This document shows, in pieces, positions 1 to 8,400 of a stretch of 64,000 nucleotides of DNA. Source of the stretch: Roseofilum acuticapitatum BLCC-M154 (lineage in GTDB: Bacteria; Cyanobacteriota; Cyanobacteriia; Cyanobacteriales; Desertifilaceae); the NCBI RefSeq assembly GCF_030068475.1, contig NZ_JAQOSP010000116.1, forward strand, positions 62,001 through 126,000. The letters are read 5' to 3'. Position 1 is the stretch's first letter, and every line of letters begins with the position of its first letter. The notes beneath the pieces are model-generated. The model saw only the letters and a program-made list of their open reading frames with translations, was not told where the DNA came from and did not search any database. A program made the position numbers and the translations under genes.

Positions 1-1628
1 AATCGACCGAGCATCATACTTTGGGGCGTATTGATATCGGCATCGCACTTAACATAGAATGCTTGAGCGGCAGATCCTCCCATGAGAGCGCCCGATCGCC
101 ACAAATCTGTTAAGAAGCTGGTAATCGTGCGTTTAACCCGTTGCCACAGGTCTTCATCATTGGGTTCAAACACTACCCATTGCATTCCATTTTCGATGGA
201 TTTCTCGATGTAGCTCATCAAGCGGCGAACGTTGATATAGCGCCATTGGATATTATCTGGCTCAACCAGAGTTCTCGCTCCCCAAACCCGAATGCCTCGG
301 TTGGGGAAGGGACGGATACAGTTAATTCCGGCCGGATTGAGCAGTTCCTGTTCCCGGAAATTACAATCGTAGGCTAAACCCATCACCCCTCTAGGCACTT
401 CATTGGCGGGTGCTTTATAAACGCCTCGCGTTTCATCGGTGCGAGACCAAACCCCAGCCATATAGCCACTGGGAGGAATTGCGACTGGGCGACCGGAATT
501 TCTGGGATTGGGAACGCGAATCCAGGGATAATAGAGGGCAGCAAACTGGGAACGGCGATTAAATTCTTCTCGCAGCCAACGACTGATTTCTTGGGGTTTT
601 ACCCGGTCTGGGGGCGGATCGAGAATCACCATCCGGTTGGGAGCGTTGGGAATATCCCCATCGGCCGCTCCTTCACAGAGACTGACCATGACATCCATAA
701 TGCCGTGGAGTTGGTCGATGTTGATCAGCCCCGCTTCGTAGACTTTCATTAGATCGGGGCAAGCCATGATCGTTACTTCGTCAATCTCGAAGAGTCCGCG
801 AACCCCGGTGCGGTCATCTCGTACCCCTTCAATGTGTTGGGAGAAGCGATCGGGGGGAGGCATCACCAGGGGAGGACTGATTTCATATACTCCATTACTG
901 GGTCGTCGGGCTAGGGGAGAGCCACTTATGGATAGGTCTACGGCCGCAATATATTCCGATTCTTCTAAGGCCGTCACCACATAATTGGCCACAGAAGTCT
1001 CGATTTGGGGATTCATGGTCAAGTTTTCAAACCGTTCGAGTTCTTCATCTCCTTGGGCGACGACTACGGTGAAAAATTCCCCGGTATTGGCGGTGATGGT
1101 TGTGCTAGAAGCTTCTGACTCTTCCGGTGGCGGTTTGGGTTCTCCGTCCATAATTTGCACCCGAACGGAGCGATCCATGGGTACGAGGGCGGCATTGATG
1201 GAGCCACTATCGCCAGTGGTCGTTAGGTCAGAACCGGCACGGATGGAAAACTTCAGGGAGGGTCTGTTTCCCCGGTTCATAATGCTGGTTCCGGTTTCGG
1301 TGGCTTCGGGTTCTGGGGAACCAGGTAAGCGCGTGCCGATGCTGACGATCCAGCAACGGCCGCCGCCATTGAGGAACCATCCGTAGACACTTAAGGGGAG
1401 ATAAGCGCCAAAGTCGGTAAACCCATCGGAGTTGGGTCGGCCAAAATATTGCAGATATTGATCCCAAGTGGTAACCAACATCGGTTTAAAGGGTTCTGCG
1501 CCCCCTCGGATGTCTTCGGTAAAACCGACAAAGCCACCTACAGCAGTCGGAACCCCTTCAATGGGACGACTGCCGCGATTGACTTCTTCGATATAAACAC
1601 CGGGAGCGTAATAATCAAGTCTCGCCAT
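1..1628 (-). CDS. Contractile tail sheath protein (partial, C-terminus off the left edge)
   Basis: The minus frame is open from an ATG at 1628 to the window edge, giving about 542 residues. It begins MARLDYYAPGVYIEEVNRG, the usual opening of phage-tail and injection-system sheath proteins, and continues with a GRCWIVSIG segment typical of the first sheath domain. The C-terminal part is rich in tail-sheath features (a YYPWIRV stretch, GVWSRTD, then RGIRVWGARTL and RRLMSYIEKSIE). The sheath polymer contracts to drive the inner tube through a membrane. Divergent neighbours encode a Pvc16-like protein and an AAA+ ATPase, so this is more likely an extracellular or thylakoid-anchored contractile injection system than a phage. 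No other tail genes are visible; they may lie to the left. Confidence 0.93.
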   Translation of the reverse strand, partial: MARLDYYAPGVYIEEVNRGSRPIEGVPTAVGGFVGFTEDIRGGAEPFKPMLVTTWDQYLQYFGRPNSDGFTDFGAYLPLSVYGWFLNGGGRCWIVSIGTRLPGSPEPEATETGTSIMNRGNRPSLKFSIRAGSDLTTTGDSGSINAALVPMDRSVRVQIMDGEPKPPPEESEASSTTITANTGEFFTVVVAQGDEELERFENLTMNPQIETSVANYVVTALEESEYIAAVDLSISGSPLARRPSNGVYEISPPLVMPPPDRFSQHIEGVRDDRTGVRGLFEIDEVTIMACPDLMKVYEAGLINIDQLHGIMDVMVSLCEGAADGDIPNAPNRMVILDPPPDRVKPQEISRWLREEFNRRSQFAALYYPWIRVPNPRNSGRPVAIPPSGYMAGVWSRTDETRGVYKAPANEVPRGVMGLAYDCNFREQELLNPAGINCIRPFPNRGIRVWGARTLVEPDNIQWRYINVRRLMSYIEKSIENGMQWVVFEPNDEDLWQRVKRTITSFLTDLWRSGALMGGSAAQAFYVKCDADINTPQSMMLGR

Positions 1629-1996
1629 AATGGATTCCTTCCGAATACCAAGTTACTGTGGAGATTTCCGGTTAAGAGATGACTGTATCCAAAAACGGAG
1701 ATCAAAATCAGAAAATAGGGAGTTTTTCCTAAATTACTCTTGACCACGATAAGTGCAACGATACAATAACGGAATTCTAAATGGCTAGTTCTTTAAGAGA
1801 TTTTTTTGAAGGTTTACTTTTTTTTACTTTTCTTAACGATTGATAATAATTAAGCAAAAAATATCCATAAAAAATGACAAAAATTAATCCATAGATGAAT
1901 GGCCGATCCTAGGCTAAGATAGCGGCTAAGACCCGATGAGCTATTCTGGGGCAGGATCAGGGCTGGCAATAGAACTGAAGCGAGTGAGTGAATTTA
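1629..1996. other. Divergent intergenic region, sheath / Pvc16-like gene
   Basis: About 370 bases separate the two divergent start codons and must hold the promoters for both directions. The stretch is AT-rich (runs such as tttactttttttt around 1815-1830). I see no convincing paired -35/-10 box, repeat or small gene. Confidence 0.5.
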
Positions 1997-3301
1997 ATGG
2001 CTAATTATTTAGCGATCGCCACGGCCACAGCGACCATGCAGCGCATTATTCAACAAGCGATACAAACGGATGTGGATGGTTCTAGGGTAACTACGGTGCG
2101 CCCGGATGGTGCGGGGGGCGGTATCCCAGAGACTGGGGTTAATCTCTATTTATACCACATCAAACGCAATCCGGCTCTAACAAATCAAGATACTCCCAAC
2201 TTTCAAAGACGGGGGGATATGGTTAAGCGCAGGCAAGCCGCCCTAGATTTATTTTACGTGATTTCTTGTTATGGGAATGATGCAGAATTAGAACCGCAAC
2301 GACTTTTAGGGTGTGTGGCTCGTGCCCTAGAAGACCAATTGGTTTTTACACCGCAAATGATTCAGGAAACGATTAACGATCCGACGTTTGACTACTTAGA
2401 AGGGTCGGATTTAGCTGACCAAATTGAACAAATTCGGGCGGAATTCATCTCTGTTTCTACGGATGAACTCTCGAAAATTTGGTCGGTCTTTTTCCAGACT
2501 CCCCATGCTTTATCGGTGGTCTATAAAATTAGTGTGATTCTGATTGAAAGCGATGTATCGGCTAAATCTGCACTACCAGTGCGCGATCGCCGCATGATCG
2601 GCGGCCCCTTCCCCAAACAACCCATGGTCGATCAAGTCGTCAATACCACGGGCAAATATATGCCGATTTTAGCCAACAGCACCCTCCGTATTCGCGGCCG
2701 CTTCCTCTCCCATTCCGTCACCCAAGTGCGGATCAATCAAGCGGAAGTGACTCCGCAAATTATCAACGACACCGAATTAAACCTTCCCCTGCGTCTGGTT
2801 CCCAATAGCCATTTGCGGGCCGGAGTTCAGTCCCTGCAAGTGATTCATCCCCAACTTCCCTCCCTTCCGTCTCAAAATGGTCGCTCTCGTCCCCGTCGCA
2901 GTGCCACGACTGAACCCATTCAAAAAGTGGAATCTAATGTTTTTCCCTTTGTGATCCGGCCGAGTTTTCTGGGTTATGAACTGGTAGACATAGAAGGAAC
3001 GGAAGAAGACCGACGCTTGGGTAAAGTGATTATTCGCACTAACCTCACCATTGGGCCGGGTCAGCGAGTAGTGCTGATGCTGAATGAATATTCTAGCGAA
3101 AGTGCGATCGCCTATCTCTTCAACAGTACCCCCATTCGCGACAATACCCGCACCCCAATCATTCCCATCAGCAACGTGCAACCGGGAGACTATTTTGTTC
3201 GCATTCAAGTTGACGGTGCAGAGAGCTTACTGGATGTAGATCTCGATCCCAATAGTCCCACCTATGAACAATATATCGGCCCCATTCTCAGCTTGGAATG
3301 A
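1997..3301 (+). CDS. DUF4255 (Pvc16 N-terminal) protein of a contractile injection system
   Basis: The 434-residue product opens MANYLAIATATATMQRIIQQ and has the DUF4255 pattern in its first 190 residues (LYLYHIKRNPALTNQD, then ALDLFYVISCYGND, then VYKISVILIES). DUF4255/Pvc16 proteins are tail-terminator or cap components of extracellular contractile injection systems. The C-terminal half (about 215-430) has beta-rich segments including FVIRPSFLGYELVD and may be an Ig-like adhesion module; that is inference. A GTG nine bases upstream could also start it; I prefer the ATG at 1997 because MANYLAIA matches the family start. Context (divergent sheath, downstream AAA+ ATPase) supports the role. 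Confidence 0.85.
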   Translation: MANYLAIATATATMQRIIQQAIQTDVDGSRVTTVRPDGAGGGIPETGVNLYLYHIKRNPALTNQDTPNFQRRGDMVKRRQAALDLFYVISCYGNDAELEPQRLLGCVARALEDQLVFTPQMIQETINDPTFDYLEGSDLADQIEQIRAEFISVSTDELSKIWSVFFQTPHALSVVYKISVILIESDVSAKSALPVRDRRMIGGPFPKQPMVDQVVNTTGKYMPILANSTLRIRGRFLSHSVTQVRINQAEVTPQIINDTELNLPLRLVPNSHLRAGVQSLQVIHPQLPSLPSQNGRSRPRRSATTEPIQKVESNVFPFVIRPSFLGYELVDIEGTEEDRRLGKVIIRTNLTIGPGQRVVLMLNEYSSESAIAYLFNSTPIRDNTRTPIIPISNVQPGDYFVRIQVDGAESLLDVDLDPNSPTYEQYIGPILSLE

Positions 3302-3352
3302 TTTCATGCAGCGCTTTCTTCTCTGGGGGATGGGGGGAGTGGGGAGGGCGGG

Positions 3353-3372
3353 TTTCCGCAAGCGGACATGAA
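3353..3372 (+). repeat. Mini-hairpin repeat, copy 1 (TTTC-stem-GACATGAA family)
   Basis: tttccgcaagcggacatgaa folds as TCCGC-AA-GCGGA. It shares its flanks (TTT before, CATGAA after) with copies at 3803, 3956, 43720 and 47927, whose stems differ but still pair. Confidence 0.6.
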
Positions 3373-3462
3373 TACAAAAATAGTTGTCAGTCTACAAGAT
3401 TTGGGTATAACCCGCCCCTACAGAGATAGGTAGCGTAAATAAATAGATTTGATATTAGATTC

Positions 3463-3663
3463 ATGAACGCTTACAAAGTCACTGCTATCCTGAAAGAAGA
3501 CGGAACCTTACTACTCGAAGGATTACCGTTTCAGGCTGGAGACGCAGTAGAAGTGATTATTTTAGAACAGTCTAAAGAACATCCCCTTCAGGGTACAGTT
3601 TTACGCTATGACGATCCTTTTGAACCGGCTGTAGTCGATCAAGATTGGGATGTGTTGAAATGA
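3463..3663 (+). CDS. Antitoxin-like protein (VapB type)
   Basis: A 66-residue acidic protein beginning MNAYKVTAILKEDGTLLLEG, with the short beta-strand start, central AGDAVEVIIL segment and acidic tail (DQDWDVLK) seen in small cyanobacterial antitoxins that precede PIN-domain toxins. Its TGA overlaps the ATG of the next frame (ATGA at 3660), the usual antitoxin-toxin coupling. The toxin partner survives only as a stump, so this antitoxin appears orphaned. The assignment rests on pattern and arrangement; no DNA-binding fold can be proved from sequence alone. Confidence 0.6.
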   Translation: MNAYKVTAILKEDGTLLLEGLPFQAGDAVEVIILEQSKEHPLQGTVLRYDDPFEPAVVDQDWDVLK

Positions 3664-3818
3664 TTGTTTTAGATACTCAAATCTGGATCTGGTGGGTTTA
3701 TATGGCGTTTTTAGATGAGTTTGAAGCGTGTGCCCCTCATCCCCCAACCCCTTCTCCCGCAGGAGAAGGGGAGCATAAGTCCCTCTCCCGTGGGAGAGGG
3801 ATTTTCCTTCGGACATGA
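3660..3818 (+). pseudogene. Remnant of a VapC-like PIN-domain toxin
   Basis: The frame starts at the ATGA overlap with the antitoxin-like gene and reads MIVLDTQIWIWWV, the first strand of a PIN-domain ribonuclease including its first metal-binding aspartate. After about 13-20 residues the family pattern is lost and the frame runs into a dispersed repeat (PHPPTPSPAGEGE), stopping at the TGA of a mini-hairpin. A PIN toxin is usually 120-140 residues, so nearly all of the catalytic domain is gone. I infer replacement or deletion by the repeat and call it non-functional. Confidence 0.65.
3731..3800 (+). repeat. Dispersed CCCCTCATCCCCC / GGAGAAGGGG repeat, copy 1
   Basis: It contains CCCCTCATCCCCC followed by CTTCTCCCGCAGGAGAAGG (hairpin CTTCTCC/GGAGAAG) and a second hairpin CCCTCTCCCGTGGGAGAGGG. 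Related copies lie at 29822-29873, 41141-41184 and 63258-63341. This copy sits where the PIN toxin body should be. Confidence 0.75.
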
Positions 3819-3820
3819 AA
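3803..3820 (+). repeat. Mini-hairpin repeat, copy 2
   Basis: tttccttcggacatgaaa: a short TCC-TTC-GGA version of the family, immediately after the CCCCTCATCCCCC repeat. It supplies the stop codon of the toxin remnant. Confidence 0.5.
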
Positions 3821-3873
3821 GGGAGAGGGCAAAAGCCTTATGTCCAAATTATTAACTAAATTTTTATTAAGCC

Positions 3874-5868
3874 ATGACTGATTTATTCAACACCACCTGG
3901 CAAAACGCAAATCAACAGGCTTTAATCCAAGCGTTGGCACAACTGCAAACCAGGATTTCGGACTTCGTCCGACATGAAAATGACAAAATAAGTCGGGAAT
4001 CGGTTACTGAGGAGATGGTTACCGATCAAGGGGAATCCATTCCCGATTTAGAAGAGTCTGAATTTGCTCTGGATCGACTGTGCAGTACGTTTAATCTTTC
4101 GAGTTTTGAGAGAGATATTTTACTCTTGTGTGCGGGAGCAGAATTAGATGAACAGTTTTTAGATTGGTTGAGCCATCTACAAGGAACAGGGCAGAAATCT
4201 TACCCTACATTTGGGTTAGCGTTGAAACTTTTAGATCGCCCCCATTGGAGCGCTTTAACTCCGGAATCTCCCTTACGGTATTGGCGCTTAATTGAATTGG
4301 GAGCGGGGCCGTCGTTTACCCTCAGTCCCCTAAGAATTGATGAGAGTATTCTGCATTATTTGGCGGGGGTAAAGACTCAACCGTTGCAACTCGAAGCGTT
4401 GATCCGACCCGTGGATGTTTCGGTATCCTTAATGGAACATGACCATGAGTTGATCCAAGTCTTGGTAGATACCTGGGTGGGTGCAGCGAATGGCCAGGAG
4501 TTTCCCTTGGTACAATTATGTGGGGAAGATAGTCAGAGTAAACAGGCGATCGCCGCTACCGCATTCTCTAGTCTTAATTTAACCCTCCATCATCTCGATC
4601 CCGCTCAACTTCCCTCTAGTCCCCATGATGTCCATCAACTGCTGAGATTATGGCATCGGGAAGCCTTTCTGAAAGGGTATGCGCTGTTGATTAACTGCGA
4701 TCGCCTTGCTACTCCCCTGAACCAAAACCTCGCCCTAGTTAAGCTCATTCAAGAGATTAGCACGCCGGTGATTCTCACCAGTGGCGATCGGCTCTCCATC
4801 CCCAACCGCTCCATCATCAACCTCGAAGTCCACAAACCCACCCTCAGCCAACAATCCCAATATTGGCAAACTCACCTCGACGCTTGGGGTATCGAACTTA
4901 ACGGCCAAGTGCAAACCCTAATCTCTCAATTCAACCTCACCAGCACCCAAATTCAAACCATCTGCGCCCATACCCTCAGTAAAAACCGCAATAAAACTCC
5001 AGAAATCATTACCCGTGAACTCTGGAGCGCCTGTCGCCACCAAGCCCGCCCCCGCATGGACGACCTCGCCCAACGCATCGAAGTCCAAGCCACCTGGGAA
5101 GATCTGGTACTTCCAGATACGCAAACGCAAACCCTAAAAACCATGGCCGCCCACCTGCGCCAACGGGCAAAAGTCTATGAAAATTGGGGCTTTCGGCGCA
5201 AAAGTGGACGCGGTTTAGGCATCAGTGCCCTATTTTCTGGCCCCAGTGGAACCGGGAAAACCACAGCAGCCGAAGTGCTTGCCAATACCCTAAAATTAGA
5301 CTTATATAAAATTGACCTCAGTTCCGTGGTTAGTAAATACATTGGCGAAACCGAAAAAAACCTGCGCCGCGTGTTTGATGCGGCAGAAAGTGGGGGAACC
5401 ATACTATTATTTGATGAAGCTGATGCTCTGTTTGGAAAACGTTCAGAAGTCAAAGATTCCCACGATCGCCACGCGAACATCGAAGTCAGCTATCTGTTGC
5501 AACGGATGGAAGCCTATCAAGGTCTCGCTATTCTCACCACCAACCTCAAAGGAGCCTTAGATAATGCCTTCATGCGACGCATCCGGTTTATTGTCCCCTT
5601 TAACTTTCCCGATATTAAACAACGGGCAGAAATTTGGCGCAGAATCTTCCCCCCAGAAACGCCGACTCAAGATCTCGATATGAACAAATTAGGAAAACTG
5701 AGTATTTCTGGGGGAAATATTCGTAATATTGCCCTGAATGCTGCATTTTTAGCCGCAGAAGAGGACGAACCGGTGCAGATGAAACATATCTTGCAAGCAG
5801 CGAAAAGTGAGTATGTCAAACTGGAAAAACCTCTGCTCGATAGCGAAGTCAAAGGATGGATCGCTTAA
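3874..5868 (+). CDS. AAA+ ATPase of the contractile injection system (Pvc15-like)
   Basis: The 664-residue protein has a long N-terminal region and a C-terminal AAA+ module. Walker A is GPSGTGKT near residue 456, Walker B is ILLFDEADALFG near 510, followed by a TTNLKGALDNAFMRRIRF sensor/arginine-finger segment near 555-575. Such ATPases are the conserved Pvc15-type component of extracellular contractile injection systems, thought to help assembly or cargo loading. It lies in the same direction as the Pvc16-like gene, separated by the antitoxin remnant. Oddity: a copy of the mini-hairpin repeat (3956-3980) lies in frame near residues 28-36 and encodes ISDFVRHE, so the repeat seems to have been absorbed into the coding sequence. 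Confidence 0.88.
   Translation: MTDLFNTTWQNANQQALIQALAQLQTRISDFVRHENDKISRESVTEEMVTDQGESIPDLEESEFALDRLCSTFNLSSFERDILLLCAGAELDEQFLDWLSHLQGTGQKSYPTFGLALKLLDRPHWSALTPESPLRYWRLIELGAGPSFTLSPLRIDESILHYLAGVKTQPLQLEALIRPVDVSVSLMEHDHELIQVLVDTWVGAANGQEFPLVQLCGEDSQSKQAIAATAFSSLNLTLHHLDPAQLPSSPHDVHQLLRLWHREAFLKGYALLINCDRLATPLNQNLALVKLIQEISTPVILTSGDRLSIPNRSIINLEVHKPTLSQQSQYWQTHLDAWGIELNGQVQTLISQFNLTSTQIQTICAHTLSKNRNKTPEIITRELWSACRHQARPRMDDLAQRIEVQATWEDLVLPDTQTQTLKTMAAHLRQRAKVYENWGFRRKSGRGLGISALFSGPSGTGKTTAAEVLANTLKLDLYKIDLSSVVSKYIGETEKNLRRVFDAAESGGTILLFDEADALFGKRSEVKDSHDRHANIEVSYLLQRMEAYQGLAILTTNLKGALDNAFMRRIRFIVPFNFPDIKQRAEIWRRIFPPETPTQDLDMNKLGKLSISGGNIRNIALNAAFLAAEEDEPVQMKHILQAAKSEYVKLEKPLLDSEVKGWIA
3956..3980 (+). 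repeat. Mini-hairpin repeat, copy 3, inside the AAA+ ATPase gene
   Basis: The stem is TCGGAC-TTC-GTCCGA, followed by CATGAAAA. It is in frame near the ATPase N-terminus. The stem differs from copies 1 and 2 but pairs perfectly. Confidence 0.5.
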
Positions 5869-5938
5869 TCTGGGACAATGGAACCTGATTGCCCTTCTGG
5901 TTGTACCATGCCTGCGTTAAGCCAGATGGCAAATACTA

Positions 5939-5957
5939 TACAGCGCAAAGCGCTGTA
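5939..5957. repeat. Palindrome TACAGCGC-AAA-GCGCTGTA, copy 1
   Basis: tacagcgcaaagcgctgta is a 19-base near-perfect palindrome (8-bp stem, 3-base loop). It lies between the convergent ends of the AAA+ ATPase and the hybrid kinase. Its exact reverse complement recurs at 28767-28785. It could act as a two-way transcription terminator, though no T-run follows on the plus strand. Confidence 0.7.
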
Positions 5958-5979
5958 AATAAGTCGGTTGAGGTCTTAA

Positions 5980-7959
5980 TTAGTCTGAGTTGGCAATCTC
6001 TTCGGTAACTTGGGTAATGGTCTCGAAGTCAAAGTTGTTGACCAGATGAGTTAAGGTATGGCTGAGGGGGCGATCGCGCTCTTGAATTTCGGCAATCAGA
6101 TCCAGCAGCAAATCGCTATCTGCTTCAATGGCTGCCTTCTGGAGGCGATCGAGCCAGGTTTGAGGGAGGGGTTTTAGGCGATCGGGGGTAAGGGCGATCG
6201 TCTCCTGCACATCTCCCTGGGCGATCGCTTTTTCCTCTTCATAAACATAGGCAATATCCAGATATTGAGCCATCTTTTCCAGCAATTCCACCTCATCAAA
6301 CGGTTTACTTAAATAATCATCACAACCACTCGCCAACATCTTTTCCTTATCCTCAGCAAAAGCATTTGCACTTAAAGCAATAATCACCGTTTCTTTTCCC
6401 CCTGGAGACGACCTAATCCTTCGAGTCGCCTCATATCCATCCATCACCGGCATTGCCATATCCATCCAAACCAAATCAGGATGCCAAGTTTGCCACATTT
6501 CTATCGCTTCAAGTCCATTCAGCGCTTCCTGAACTTCAAACCCAACTTGTTTTAACAAATTCACCAGCAATATCCGATTCGCCCAATGATCCTCTACCAC
6601 CAAAACCTTATACGTTGGATCATCTTTAGTCAGACCCATAATCTGACGATGGTGACTCAGGGAATTTTGAGTTGTCCAATCCGCCACTTTGACCGGAATA
6701 AAAAACTCAAACACTGTCCCTTTACCCAAAGTGCTACTGACCCAAATCTCACCCCCCATTAACTTGATAAATTCACGAGCGATCGGTAAGCCTAATCCTG
6801 TTCCCTGGTTGAGTTTCAGCCCTTGATTAGTTTGAAAGAAAACATCAAATAAATTATCCATCTCTTCCGGCGAGATCCCAATCCCCGTATCTTGAATCTT
6901 AAACATAAGACACTGATGGTTTTCTTCACCCTTTGGAGTCTCTTCTTCATACTGACCCACTTCAACTTTAATCCATCCCTTTTCTGTAAACTTAATTGCA
7001 TTATCGACTAAGTTAATCAATATTTGCCTTAATTTACTTTCATCTGCTATAATCACTTCAGCACCATCATCTAGGATTTCAAAAAGTAAATTGACCGATT
7101 TGCATTCAACCTTAAGGGATAACATCTTTTCAAGGCTTTCCATCATCGTCCATAAATTGAAAGTAGATTCATTGAGATGAGACTTACCCGCTTCGATTTT
7201 AGATAGCTCTAAAACATTATTGATTAACTGTAATAAATGTTCTCCACTATGAATAATAATATCCAAATATTGATCTTTATTCTTATGCTCACCCTGTTCC
7301 TTTCTTAACACCTGGGAAAAACCCAAGATCGCATTTAAGGGGGTTCTTAGTTCATGACTCATGCGTGCTAAAAAATCACTTTTTGCTTGACTTGCTCGAT
7401 CCGCTTTTTCTTTCGCAATTTGCAATTCAAGAGTTCTATATTTAATTCTAGATTCCAATTCTTGAGTCAATTTTTTCAAATCACATTCTACTTTTTCCCT
7501 TTCTTTAATTTCTTCCTGGAGCTGCTTGTTTTTCTTTTCTAAATCAAGATTTAAAGTTCTCAGAGTTAAATGGACTTTAATACGAGCTAACACCTCTTCT
7601 TGACGAAAAGGTTTCGTAATATAATCCACTGCACCAACATCAAAACCCCGCATTTTATCCTCAATTTCTCCTAATGCAGTCGTAAAAATAATCGGAATAT
7701 CTTGAGTAGAAGGTGACGACTTGAGACGACGACAGGTTTCAAATCCATCAATACCCGGCATCATCACATCTAAAAGAATCAAGTCAGGTTGTGCATATTC
7801 AGCCTGTTCAATTGCACTTTCTCCATCAAGAGCCACTAAAATTTCCCATCCTAAATCTTTGAGAGTATCCGATAAAACTTTTAAGTTCGTCGGATTATCA
7901 TCTACAATGAGAATAACAATGTCTTGAAAATCATTCTGAAAATCTGCAAAGGAATACAT
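5980..7959 (-). CDS. Hybrid sensor histidine kinase (REC - HisKA - HATPase - REC)
   Basis: The 659-residue soluble protein has an N-terminal receiver (phospho-acceptor in [10 protein letters not shown]), a coiled coil of about 70 residues ([19 protein letters not shown]), a dimerisation/phosphorylation box SHELRTPLN, an ATPase with N box [11 protein letters not shown] and G boxes DTGIGIS and GTGLGLPIA, and a second receiver ([13 protein letters not shown]). It has no membrane segment or sensory domain, so its input probably arrives as phosphoryl transfer to the first receiver or from a partner kinase. I start it at ATG 7959 ([10 protein letters not shown]) and not at the TTG 51 bases upstream. 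The gene stands alone; its target is not evident. Confidence 0.93.
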   Translation of the reverse strand: MYSFADFQNDFQDIVILIVDDNPTNLKVLSDTLKDLGWEILVALDGESAIEQAEYAQPDLILLDVMMPGIDGFETCRRLKSSPSTQDIPIIFTTALGEIEDKMRGFDVGAVDYITKPFRQEEVLARIKVHLTLRTLNLDLEKKNKQLQEEIKEREKVECDLKKLTQELESRIKYRTLELQIAKEKADRASQAKSDFLARMSHELRTPLNAILGFSQVLRKEQGEHKNKDQYLDIIIHSGEHLLQLINNVLELSKIEAGKSHLNESTFNLWTMMESLEKMLSLKVECKSVNLLFEILDDGAEVIIADESKLRQILINLVDNAIKFTEKGWIKVEVGQYEEETPKGEENHQCLMFKIQDTGIGISPEEMDNLFDVFFQTNQGLKLNQGTGLGLPIAREFIKLMGGEIWVSSTLGKGTVFEFFIPVKVADWTTQNSLSHHRQIMGLTKDDPTYKVLVVEDHWANRILLVNLLKQVGFEVQEALNGLEAIEMWQTWHPDLVWMDMAMPVMDGYEATRRIRSSPGGKETVIIALSANAFAEDKEKMLASGCDDYLSKPFDEVELLEKMAQYLDIAYVYEEEKAIAQGDVQETIALTPDRLKPLPQTWLDRLQKAAIEADSDLLLDLIAEIQERDRPLSHTLTHLVNNFDFETITQVTEEIANSD

Positions 7960-8400
7960 TAGAGGAGTTTTTTCTGTAGAACCACAATAGAAAGATGATG
8001 AATATCTCAATCTTAGGTTAAAACTGGATGAGATGACTACAAGAGTTAATCCTTATGATTTTACTGCCCTATTTACAGGGTGGTCAGATGGGTTTGATTT
8101 TAGACAATGAATCAGCGATTCGGTTCATCATTCTCTACTCATTTGGGATTTTCGTTAAATAAACTACTTAAAGTAAACTATAAATACTGAATTATTGTAA
8201 CAATTATAATCTAAAACCAGTGTTAATGTAAAGTTTTGTTGAATTCAATCTAAGAATTTGAATATTGAGAATAAGTATCTCCTGAAGATGGGATTTTCCA
8301 GGGAAAGCGTTATAATAAAATCTACCCCGATCCAAACCATGGGTAAAGAGTGACATTAAGGGTTCATCAAGTTTAAAATTATTAACACTTGTCATGATCT
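7960..8400. other. Divergent intergenic region, hybrid kinase / adenylate cyclase
   Basis: About 440 AT-rich bases between two divergent signalling genes. Promoters for both are expected here. A 63-codon minus frame (8204-8395) is low in complexity and lacks a recognisable motif, so I leave it out. Nothing else is evident. Confidence 0.5.

Noticed and set aside
1-1628. Prophage origin of the sheath gene
   Set aside because: The neighbouring Pvc16-like and AAA+ ATPase genes fit an injection system, and no capsid, portal or terminase gene is present in this window.
8204-8395. 63-codon minus-strand frame between the hybrid kinase and adenylate cyclase
   Set aside because: Low-complexity, AT-rich, no family motif and no ribosome-binding site; more likely non-coding.
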